A stretch of 64,000 nucleotides of DNA from Pseudomonas sp. BP8 (lineage in GTDB: Bacteria > Pseudomonadota > Gammaproteobacteria > Pseudomonadales > Pseudomonadaceae). The notes under the pieces were generated by a model. That model made no database searches. It was not told where the DNA came from and worked only from the letters and a program-made list of their open reading frames with translations. Positions 9,801 to 16,296 of the stretch are shown piece by piece (positions within the stretch are counted from its first letter, which is position 1; every line of letters starts with the position of its first letter). The stretch spans positions 997,001 through 1,061,000 of the forward strand of contig NZ_JAGINK010000001.1 of the NCBI RefSeq assembly GCF_017875955.1, read 5' to 3'. The position numbers and the translations under genes were made by a program.

Positions 9801-11766
9801 GATCGACTACATTCGCAACTTCAGCAGCGCTGCCCTCACCGACAGCGCCGCAGGCCAGCCGGCGGTGACCGCCAGCAGTGAACCGGCGGCCGTTGCCGAT
9901 CTGCCGGCCAGCACACCGGAGCGGGCACCGGGGGACATGGTCAAGGTGGCTGCCGAGCTGCTCGACGACCTCGGCAACCTGGCCGGCGAGCATGCGGTAA
10001 TTCGTGGGCGCGTCGAGCAACAGGTCAACGATGCGCAGTTCGCCCTCAGCGAAATGGAAACCACCCTTGAGCGCATGCGCGACCAGTTGCTGCGCCTGGA
10101 CATCGAGACTCAGGGGCGCATGTCCAGCCGTTCGCCGCTTGAAGGCGATGCCTACGACGACTTCGACCCGCTGGAAATGGACCGCCATTCGCAATTGCAG
10201 CAGCTCTCGCGGGCGCTCTTCGAATCGGCCTCGGACCTGCTTGATCTCAAGGAGACCCTGAGCCAGCGCGCACAGGAGGCGCAAGGCTTGTTGCAGCAGC
10301 AGGCGCGGGTCAACAGCCAGTTGCAGGAAGGCCTCACTGCGACGCTGATGGTGCCGTTCGAGCGCCTGGTGCCGCGCTTGCAGCGGGTGGTCCGGCAGGT
10401 GGCCAGCGAGCTTGGCAAGCAGGTAGAGCTGGTGGTCGGCAATGCCGAGGGCGAGCTAGACCGCAGCGTGCTCGAACGCATGGTCGCGCCGCTCGAGCAC
10501 ATGCTGCGCAATGCCGTCGACCATGGCCTGGAGTCGCGCGAGGCGCGCCTGGCCGCGGGCAAACCCGAGCTCGGCACGATTCACTTGAATCTACTGCACG
10601 AAGGCGCCGACATCGTCATCGAAATGAGCGACGACGGCGCCGGGGTGCCATTGCAGGCCGTGCGCAACAAAGCCATCAAGCGCGGTCTGCTCGACCCGCA
10701 GGCGCAGCTGAGCGACCACGAAATCCTCCAGTTCATCCTCCGTCCTGGCTTTTCCACGGCGGAGAAGATCACCCAGATTTCCGGTCGTGGCCTGGGCATG
10801 GACGTGGTCCATGAGGAGGTCAAGCAGCTGGGCGGTGCCATGAGCATCGAATCGAGCCCGGGCAAGGGCGCACGCTTTCTGATCCGCCTGCCGTTCACCG
10901 TGTCGATCAACCGTGCCTTGATGGTGCACCTGGGCGAGGAGCAGTACGCGATCCCGCTCAACACCATCGAAGGCATCGTGCGCGTGCCGCCGGCCGAGCT
11001 TGCCACCTGCTACCAACTGGACACGCCGCGCTACGTGTATGCCGGCCACGCTTACGAGCTGCGCTACCTTGGTGAGCTGCTGCAGGGTGGCGTCGCCCGG
11101 CCGAGCCTGCTTGGCCAGAGTGTGCCGCTGCCGGTGGTGCTGGTGCATTCCCATGACCAGTCGTTTGCCATCCAGGTCGACAGCCTGTCGCCGAGCCGCG
11201 AAATCGTGGTCAAGAGCCTGGGGCCGCAGTTCGCCGCGGTACCTGGGTTGTCAGGGGCGACCTTGCTTGGGGATGGCCGAGTGGTGTTGATTCTTGACCT
11301 GCTGGGCCAGCTGCGCGGTCAGCAGCGGCGCTTGGCGCGCCTGCCTGCGGGTAACGACAGTCAGCGCCTGCTATTGGGCCCGGCACCGCGTCAGCGTCTG
11401 CTGGTGATGGTGGTGGATGACTCGGTGACGGTGCGCAAAGTCACCAGCCGCCTGCTTGAACGCCACGGCATGAGCGTGTTGACCGCCAAGGATGGCGTCG
11501 ATGCCATGGCCCAGCTCGAACAGCACCGGCCGGATGTGCTCCTGCTGGACATCGAGATGCCGCGCATGGACGGCTTTGAAGTGGCCACGCGGATCCGTCG
11601 CGATGAGCGCCTGAAGGACCTGCCGATCATCATGATCACCTCGCGCAGCGGCCAGAAGCACCGCGACCGGGCGATGGCCATCGGCGTCAACGAATACCTC
11701 GGCAAGCCCTATCAGGAGTCGCTTCTGCTGCAGAGCATCGCCCACTGGAGCCAGCACCATGCTTGA
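6862..11766 (+). CDS. chpA: ChpA/PilL-type hybrid chemosensory histidine kinase
   Basis: This 1634-aa CheA-like kinase for type IV pili starts at an ATG preceded by GAGGAAAC; upstream in-frame sequence overlaps pilJ. The order is an N-terminal helical region (about 1-430), Hpt domains with phosphorylatable His at about 477 (HTLKGGGRMV), 611 (HTLKGSAAMA) and 911 (HTLKGGARMV), and a degenerate Hpt-like helical bundle near 715-820 without that motif. Then come a dimerisation segment, an ATPase with HMLRNAVDHGLESREARL, DDGAGV and GRGLGMDVV, a CheW module, and a receiver with Asp near 1563 (LLLDIEMPRMDG). It is much shorter than P. aeruginosa ChpA (about 2470 aa), with fewer transfer domains. It overlaps chpC by 8 bp. 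Confidence 0.95.
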   Translation: MASAAVSPERHDTVALAWTKAPILDCLAQARQALERFAGDPADLAMLAFYVDNLHQVHGCLRMLELRGATRLAEELELLGRAMLDGQITPRGDCLGAMFRGLEQLPPYLERLRGARHDLPLVMLPLLNRLRECRGVEALAQGSLIGEAAQRLAGAADLADLDLSLGNWREQLQAGQGRDALRSVVGALCDDLMRIKDCLDQFVRGEQTREQLDALVSPLRQVADTLAVLNFQQPRRVIIDQVLALQALAQDQQAVDDALLMDVAGALLYVEATLNGMVGPLEESGQGSMPGSDLAHIRQLVLGEAVSVLQQAKELVDDCLESGWPRQRLQALPGLLHQVRGALAMLMLPAAAEVFGGAAGYVQGWLAHLEQEPPADELTHLADALCAAECYLQWRVADPLADGQRFIEMAQTSLAALGVTCRHGVLADEVEEIDAELREVFLEEADELLPDLERHWLRWRADNSLRDALIEVRRALHTLKGGGRMVHAQALAELAWSAEHLINRVLEGRFGLSAEAVVALQQVFVRLPDLLADFAVGHLPPLSDIEPLSTHLHALANNEAPSAPEVDGLDPQLLEIFRNEAQGHLASLEAFLRDTEGRDAPVSDSLQRALHTLKGSAAMAGVMPIAELATALDRLAREYKGHQLPLQQAEIDWLETARSLFQRGLAQLDSAPLTVIPGAAELIEQVGQGVDARLATLQDEPHPSRRTRRDPQAIARFLAEGMDSLMEAESLLLSWQEAPGQRSQLEGLLDALTSLGHGAHLADLWQLDEVCEALLDVYCAVEEGSLAADPRFFSQVQQGHDVLIDMLDEVAAGQEVAARPECLDGLRALLDSALAPDAMGLVGQDGITLLPTAEIAQEPTQEPESPGDKELLDVFLEESSDIVESSASALARWQADPRSGAEVETLLRDLHTLKGGARMVQIAAIGDLAHELEFLYELLAAGRLPASPALFALLQNCHDRLAHMLDAVRLGHPLHAATALIDYIRNFSSAALTDSAAGQPAVTASSEPAAVADLPASTPERAPGDMVKVAAELLDDLGNLAGEHAVIRGRVEQQVNDAQFALSEMETTLERMRDQLLRLDIETQGRMSSRSPLEGDAYDDFDPLEMDRHSQLQQLSRALFESASDLLDLKETLSQRAQEAQGLLQQQARVNSQLQEGLTATLMVPFERLVPRLQRVVRQVASELGKQVELVVGNAEGELDRSVLERMVAPLEHMLRNAVDHGLESREARLAAGKPELGTIHLNLLHEGADIVIEMSDDGAGVPLQAVRNKAIKRGLLDPQAQLSDHEILQFILRPGFSTAEKITQISGRGLGMDVVHEEVKQLGGAMSIESSPGKGARFLIRLPFTVSINRALMVHLGEEQYAIPLNTIEGIVRVPPAELATCYQLDTPRYVYAGHAYELRYLGELLQGGVARPSLLGQSVPLPVVLVHSHDQSFAIQVDSLSPSREIVVKSLGPQFAAVPGLSGATLLGDGRVVLILDLLGQLRGQQRRLARLPAGNDSQRLLLGPAPRQRLLVMVVDDSVTVRKVTSRLLERHGMSVLTAKDGVDAMAQLEQHRPDVLLLDIEMPRMDGFEVATRIRRDERLKDLPIIMITSRSGQKHRDRAMAIGVNEYLGKPYQESLLLQSIAHWSQHHA

Positions 11767-12232
11767 GCATATCTCCGGCCAGCGCAGCACGCTGACCGGG
11801 CTGTTGTTGCCGTTGGGCGACCGCACCCTGGTCTTGCCCAACGTTGCCGTGGCCGAATTGATCGGGCAGCGGGCGTTGTCTTGCCAGATTGGCGAACCGG
11901 CCTGGCACCTGGGCTGGATCGACTGGCGTCAGCAGCGTCTGCCGTTGATTGGCTTCGAGGCGGCCTGTGGCGGCGAAACCGTGTGTGGCGAGCGGGCGCG
12001 GATCGTCGTGCTCAATGCACTGGGGGATACCGGGCTGCGTTACCTGGCGCTGCTGCTGCAGGATATTCCGCGCTCGTGCAAGCTCGACAGCCAGCTCAAT
12101 TATGTTGATGTGCCGCTGGCTGAACTGGAGGTGGCGGCGGTGCAGGTGGGTGAGCAAGTGGTGCGGGTGCCAGATCTGGTGGGGTTGGAGCGGATGGTGC
12201 GTGACGCGGATCTGCAACCTGATGCCGGTTAG
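11759..12232 (+). CDS. chpC: ChpC, second CheW-like adaptor
   Basis: This 157-aa CheW-type protein reads LLLPLGDRTLVLPNVAVAEL, then WIDWRQQRLPLIGFE, then RIVVLNALGDTGLRYLALLL. The ATG lies inside the last codons of chpA, so translation is coupled. In P. aeruginosa the equivalent gene is chpC, separated from chpA by the methylesterase gene chpB, which is missing here. It is probably an alternative coupling protein linking further receptors to ChpA. It is the last recognisable gene of the operon. Confidence 0.85.
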   Translation: MLEHISGQRSTLTGLLLPLGDRTLVLPNVAVAELIGQRALSCQIGEPAWHLGWIDWRQQRLPLIGFEAACGGETVCGERARIVVLNALGDTGLRYLALLLQDIPRSCKLDSQLNYVDVPLAELEVAAVQVGEQVVRVPDLVGLERMVRDADLQPDAG

Positions 12233-12308
12233 CATTGCGGCTGGACGCTGATGTAGCCTTGGTACGCGACATGAGGAACCTGCCTGGCCATCGGAGGTCT
12301 TTTTCTGC

Positions 12309-12926
12309 ATGTATTACGGTGAACGCTTCAACGCCTGGACCCATCTGGTCGGCGCGCTACTCGCAGCAACAGGGGCTATCTGGCTGATCGTCACGGCCGG
12401 GTTGCAAGGCGATCCGTGGAAGATCGTCAGCTTCTCCATCTACGGCGGCACCCTGTTGTTGCTTTACAGCATCTCCACGCTCTATCACAGCACTCGCGGC
12501 CGGGCGAAAGTGATCATGCGCAAGCTTGATCACCTGTCGATCTATCTGCTGATTGCCGGTAGCTATACCCCGTTCTGCCTGGTCAGCCTGCGCGGGCCGT
12601 GGGGCTGGAGCCTGTTTGGGGTGGTCTGGGGGCTTGCCGTGATCGGCATGTTGCAGGAGATCAAGCCGCGTTCTGAAGCGCGCGTGCTGTCGATCATCAT
12701 CTACGCGGTGATGGGCTGGATCGTGCTGGTTGCGGTCGACCCTCTGCTGCACACCCTCGGTACTGCGGGCTTCGCCTGGCTGGCGGCGGGAGGTGTGTGC
12801 TACACCGTCGGCATCATCTTCTTTGCCTTCGACAGGCGCTTTCGCCATTGGCATGGCATTTGGCACTTGTTCGTCATCGCCGGTAGCCTGCTGCACTTTA
12901 TCGCAGTGAGTTTTTACGTTCGTTAG
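12309..12926 (+). CDS. Hemolysin III family membrane protein (YqfA/TrhA-like)
   Basis: This 205-aa protein is a seven-helix member of the PAQR-related hemolysin III family. It begins MYYGERFNAWTHLVGALLAATG, carries STLYHS after helix 2, LDHLSIYLLIAGSYTPF in the centre, and the late motif HWHGIWHLFVIAGSLLHFIAV. The conserved Ser, Asp and His residues of the proposed metal site are all present. Despite the name, bacterial homologues have roles in membrane energetics or lipid homeostasis rather than proven haemolysis. It stands alone, 76 bp after chpC on the same strand. The following 850 bp hold only repeats. Confidence 0.9.
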   Translation: MYYGERFNAWTHLVGALLAATGAIWLIVTAGLQGDPWKIVSFSIYGGTLLLLYSISTLYHSTRGRAKVIMRKLDHLSIYLLIAGSYTPFCLVSLRGPWGWSLFGVVWGLAVIGMLQEIKPRSEARVLSIIIYAVMGWIVLVAVDPLLHTLGTAGFAWLAAGGVCYTVGIIFFAFDRRFRHWHGIWHLFVIAGSLLHFIAVSFYVR

Positions 12927-13080
12927 CCTGCGCTTGAAAAGGGTGGTTCCCGGATTGTTGGGGGCGCTGGGGCTGCTGCTGGGGCTTGTGGGTTGTGGGC
13001 TTATCCATTTGGTGTGGTGGTGCCATTGGCCCCTTCCGCCCTTACGGCCATCCCTTTCAAGGTCTTTGAAATTTGGTCTG

Positions 13081-13232
13081 GCTTGAGTGAGCCGGGGGCG
13101 CTGCGCACCCCTTTCGCGACACAAGGCCGCTCCCACAAGGGCGAACCGCACCGTTCTTGAGACATGCGCTATCCCTGTGGGAGCGGCCTTGTGTCGCGAA
13201 AGGGCTGCGTAGCGGCCCCGGCGATCTCAAGC
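13081..13232. repeat. REP palindrome pair, family B
   Basis: Inverted copies of CCCTTTCGCGACACAAGGCC plus flanking GC-rich arms (GGGGGCGCTGCGC and its partner GCGTAGCGGCCCC, and GCTTGAG with CTCAAGC) form one long palindrome. Related pairs occur at 18.2, 38.3 and 49.9 kb, with single copies at 58.8 and 59.9 kb. Confidence 0.88.
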
Positions 13233-13267
13233 CAAGCGCAATTTCGGAACACCTTGAAAGGGATGGC

Positions 13268-13669
13268 CCTTACGGCGGGTCACTTTTCTTGGAAAAAAGT
13301 AACCAAAAACCGCTTGCTCCTGCATCCGGCCCTCCGCTGCGCTCTTTGTTTATTTACCAGCGGATCTATGGTGTGGCTGGCAGGGCTGCGCCCTGCGATT
13401 TGCATTGGCAGTACCGGCCTCTTCGCGGGGCAAGTCGGATCGCCGCACCGCCGCTCCTACAGGGATTGCGCCGAATTCAAAATCTGCGCCAACCCTGTAG
13501 GAGCGGGCTTGTCCCGCGAAGAGGCCCGAATACCCACCACCCATGCCACTATCAAAAACACCGCCAGCCCAGACGCCACCCGTAACTTCGCGACGTCAGG
13601 AGGCCGGATGCAGGAGCAGGCGGTTTTTGGTTACTTTTTTCCAAGAAAAAAAGTGACCCGCCGTAAGGG
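13268..13669. mobile_element. MITE-like element with long terminal inverted repeats
   Basis: A segment of about 400 bp is bounded by almost perfect inverted repeats of about 64-68 bp. The left arm (13268-13331) runs from CTTACGGCGGGTCAC through AAAAAAGTAACCAAAAACCG to GCATCCGGCC. The right arm (13602-13669) is its reverse complement, with one extra run of three T and one substitution. The interior has no gene. It holds a module that also occurs at 42857-43113, wrapped around a family A REP pair at 13416-13526. It is not autonomous and no transposase is present. Calling it mobile is an inference from structure and recurrence. Confidence 0.55.
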
Positions 13670-13780
13670 CGGAAGGGGCCATTACAGCCACTACATCAAA
13701 TGGATAAGCCCACAATCCCTAAGCCAGCCAGCCAGCCAGCCAAGCCAATAGATCAGCCCCCTAGCAACCCGTGAATAACC

Positions 13781-14500
13781 TTAAAAATCGCCCCACAACT
13801 GCTGGGCCACAGACAATGCCACCACCGGCGCGGTCTCGGTACGCAGCACCCGCGGACCGAGGCGCGCGGCGTGGAAACCGGCAGTCTTGGCCTGGTCGAC
13901 CTCGGCGTCGCTCAGGCCGCCTTCAGGGCCGATCAGGAAGGCCAGGCGCGCCGGGCGTTGATGGCTGGTCAGCGGCTCCGCGACCGGATGCAGGACCAGC
14001 TTGAGGTCTGCCTCGGTTGCCTTGAGCCATTCGGCCAGGGTCAGCGGTGGGTGGATCACCGGCAGGGTCGAGCGGCCGCACTGCTCGCAGGCACTCATTG
14101 CCACCTGGCGCCAGTGGGCCAGGCGCTTGTCGGCGCGTTCATCCTTCAGGCGCACTTCGCAACGTTCGCTGACGATCGGGGTAATCGCGTTGGCGCCCAG
14201 CTCGGTGGCTTTCTGGATCGCCCAGTCCATCCGCTCGCCACGCGACAGGCCCTGGCCCAGGTGAATGTGCAGAGGCGACTCGAGTTGGCCGGGGAGAGCC
14301 TGGTCGAGGCTGACACGAACGTTTTTCTTGCCGACTTCGAGCAGTTGGCCGAGGTATTCCTCGCCGCTGCCGTCGAACAGTTGCACGGCGTCGCCGGCGC
14401 TCATGCGCAGGACGCGGCCGATGTAGTGGGCCTGGGCTTCCGGCAGGTCATGCTCGCCGAGGGACAGGGGGGCGTCGATGAAGAAGCGGGACAGTCTCAT
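13781..14500 (-). CDS. rsmE: 16S rRNA (uracil-1498-N3)-methyltransferase RsmE
   Basis: This 239-aa SPOUT-class methyltransferase starts at MRLSRFFIDAPLSLGEHDLP; eight extra in-frame residues upstream are unlike the family. It has an N-terminal PUA-like domain (HYIGRVLRMSAGD, LFDGSGEEY), then the knotted SAM domain with RMDWAIQKATELGANAITPI, SERCEVRL, EQCGRS, FLIGPEGGLSDAEV and LGPRVLRTETAPVVAL. It methylates U1498 of 16S rRNA. It lies downstream of bioA on the same strand, separated by a REP pair. Confidence 0.96.
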   Translation of the reverse strand: MRLSRFFIDAPLSLGEHDLPEAQAHYIGRVLRMSAGDAVQLFDGSGEEYLGQLLEVGKKNVRVSLDQALPGQLESPLHIHLGQGLSRGERMDWAIQKATELGANAITPIVSERCEVRLKDERADKRLAHWRQVAMSACEQCGRSTLPVIHPPLTLAEWLKATEADLKLVLHPVAEPLTSHQRPARLAFLIGPEGGLSDAEVDQAKTAGFHAARLGPRVLRTETAPVVALSVAQQLWGDF

Positions 14501-14531
14501 GGTTCTGCTCAAGGATGGGGGCACTGATTTC

Positions 14532-14622
14532 CCTGCAGGAGCGGGCTTGCCCCGCGAACACCCGCGAAGCGGGTGCCATGCACGGCGTCGCCTGCTTCGC
14601 GGGGCAAGCCCGCTCCTACAGG
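14532..14622. repeat. REP palindrome pair, family A (bioA-rsmE spacer)
   Basis: CTGCAGGAGCGGGCTTGCCC and its inverted partner GGGGCAAGCCCGCTCCTACA face each other across a short loop that itself contains a small hairpin, CCCGCGAAGCGGG. The unit fills the spacer between rsmE and bioA. Confidence 0.88.
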
Positions 14623-14641
14623 GTATGTGGCGATGCTGGGG

Positions 14642-16048
14642 CTAGCCCGGATCGCGAAAATCGGGGTGGAAATTTGCCGGCACGGCCACGCTGATGCTGC
14701 TGCGTGTTGCGATATCGATGCCCTCGCTGGCTACCTCGGCCAAGAAGTCGATCTGCTCCGGGGTGATCACGTACGGCGGCAGGAAGTACACCACGCTGCC
14801 CAGCGGGCGCAGCAGGGCACCGCGGGTCAGGGCATGCTCGAACACCTTCAGGCCACGCCGCTCCTGCCACGGGTAGGCCGCCTTGGTGGCCTTGTCCTGG
14901 ACCATCTCGATGGCCAGGGCCATGCCGGTCTGGCGGATCTCGGCCACGTGCGGATGGTCGGCGAGGTGCGCGGTAGCGCTGGCCATGCGTGCCGACAGGG
15001 CCTTGTTGGCTTCGATCACGTTGTCTTGCTCGAAGATATCCAGGGTCGCCAGCGCGGCGGCGCAGGCCAGCGGGTTGCCGGTGTAGCTGTGCGAGTGGAG
15101 GAACGCGCGCAGGGTCGGGTAATCGTCGTAGAAGGCCTGGTACACGTCATCGGTGGTCAGGCAGGCGGCCAGCGGCAGGTAACCACCGGTCAGCGCCTTG
15201 GACAGGCACAGGAAGTCTGGGCGAATGCCCGCCTGCTCGCAGGCGAACATCGTCCCGGTGCGGCCGAAGCCTACGGCAATCTCATCGTGGATCAGGTGCA
15301 CGCCATAACGGTCGCAGGCCTCGCGCAGCAGCTTGAGGTAGATCGGATGGTACATGCGCATGCCGCCGGCACCCTGGATCAACGGCTCGACGATCACTGC
15401 GGCGACGCTGGCGTGATGCTCGGCGAGGGTTTGCTCCATCGCCGCGAACATCGTCCGCGAATGCGCCTCCCAGCTCACCCCTTCGGGGCGCAGGTAGCAG
15501 TCCGGGCTGGGCACCTTGAGGGTGTCGAGCAGCAGCGCCTTGTAAGTCTCGGTGAACAACGGCACATCGCCCACCGACATCGCCGCGATGGTTTCGCCGT
15601 GGTAGCTGTTGGTCAGGGTGACGAAGCGCTTCTTGTCTGGCTGACCCTTGTTCAGCCAGTAATGGAAGCTCATCTTCAACGCCACTTCGATGCACGACGA
15701 ACCGTTGTCGGCATAGAACACCCGGTCGAGCCCGGCCGGGGTCATCGCCACCAGGCGCTCGGACAGCTCGATCACCGGCTGGTGGCTGAAGCCTGCGAGG
15801 ATGACGTGTTCGAGCTGGTCGACCTGATCCTTGATGCGTTGGTTGATACGCGGGTTAGCGTGACCGAACACGTTGACCCACCACGAACTGACGGCGTCCA
15901 GGTAGCGTTTGCCCTCGAAGTCCTCCAGCCAGACGCCCTCGCCGCGCTTGATCGGGATCAGCGGCAGCTGCTCGTGGTCTTTCATCTGGGTGCAGGGGTG
16001 CCACAGGACCTTCAGGTCGCGTTGCATCCACTGATCATTGAGGCCCAT
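14642..16048 (-). CDS. bioA: Adenosylmethionine-8-amino-7-oxononanoate aminotransferase BioA
   Basis: This PLP-dependent class III aminotransferase converts KAPA to DAPA in biotin synthesis with SAM as amino donor. The start MGLNDQWMQRDLKVLWHPCT follows a good AGGAG site and gives 468 aa. Key features are WHPCTQMKDH at the N-terminus, SSWWVNVFGHANPRIN, HGETIAAMSVGD, the cofactor Asp in HLIHDEIAVGFGRTG, and the PLP Lys in LCLSKALTGGYLPLA. It is unlinked here to bioBFHCD, as is usual in pseudomonads, and heads a minus-strand pair with rsmE. Confidence 0.95.
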   Translation of the reverse strand: MGLNDQWMQRDLKVLWHPCTQMKDHEQLPLIPIKRGEGVWLEDFEGKRYLDAVSSWWVNVFGHANPRINQRIKDQVDQLEHVILAGFSHQPVIELSERLVAMTPAGLDRVFYADNGSSCIEVALKMSFHYWLNKGQPDKKRFVTLTNSYHGETIAAMSVGDVPLFTETYKALLLDTLKVPSPDCYLRPEGVSWEAHSRTMFAAMEQTLAEHHASVAAVIVEPLIQGAGGMRMYHPIYLKLLREACDRYGVHLIHDEIAVGFGRTGTMFACEQAGIRPDFLCLSKALTGGYLPLAACLTTDDVYQAFYDDYPTLRAFLHSHSYTGNPLACAAALATLDIFEQDNVIEANKALSARMASATAHLADHPHVAEIRQTGMALAIEMVQDKATKAAYPWQERRGLKVFEHALTRGALLRPLGSVVYFLPPYVITPEQIDFLAEVASEGIDIATRSSISVAVPANFHPDFRDPG

Positions 16049-16296
16049 CGGCACTTCTCCTGGCGGCACGGCTTGGTTTGACCGCATAAGCCTAAGCAAA
16101 GGTGCCGGGCATCACAACCGTGTTCGACATCGCTGGGCTATGGCTGGATAGAACGGCTGGATAGAAATACCAGCCGGATAAACGACTTGTTGTCGCTGTG
16201 CTGGCAGGGTGCCCAAGGGTGACGTATTCTTAACGCATCATATCCGGGGCGTTCTTCCCCACCTTCATTGACCTATTTCAACCGGAGTTCGCCGAC

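Larger units (their letters stand above)
12993..13718. repeat. Composite intergenic repeat block (outer inverted arms)
   Basis: The 854-bp gap between the hemolysin III gene and rsmE is almost entirely repeats. The outer edges are inverted: GTGGGCTTATCCATTT with GGCCCCTTCCGCCCTTACGG on the left (to about 13047) reappear reverse-complemented on the right (from about 13658 to 13718). Between them lie a family B REP pair, a MITE-like element and a family A REP pair. The same edge modules recur at 33326 and 42541. Short open frames here simply read through the repeats and were not called. Confidence 0.8.

Noticed and set aside
13081..13670. Possible CRISPR array
   Set aside because: The repeats are inverted palindromes of differing length, without regular spacers or cas genes.
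13164..13751. Apparent proteins inside the 13-kb repeat block
   Set aside because: The frames read through REP palindromes and the terminal repeats (typical GRSHKG- and GLFAGQARS-like peptides) and recur wherever these repeats occur. No ribosome sites.
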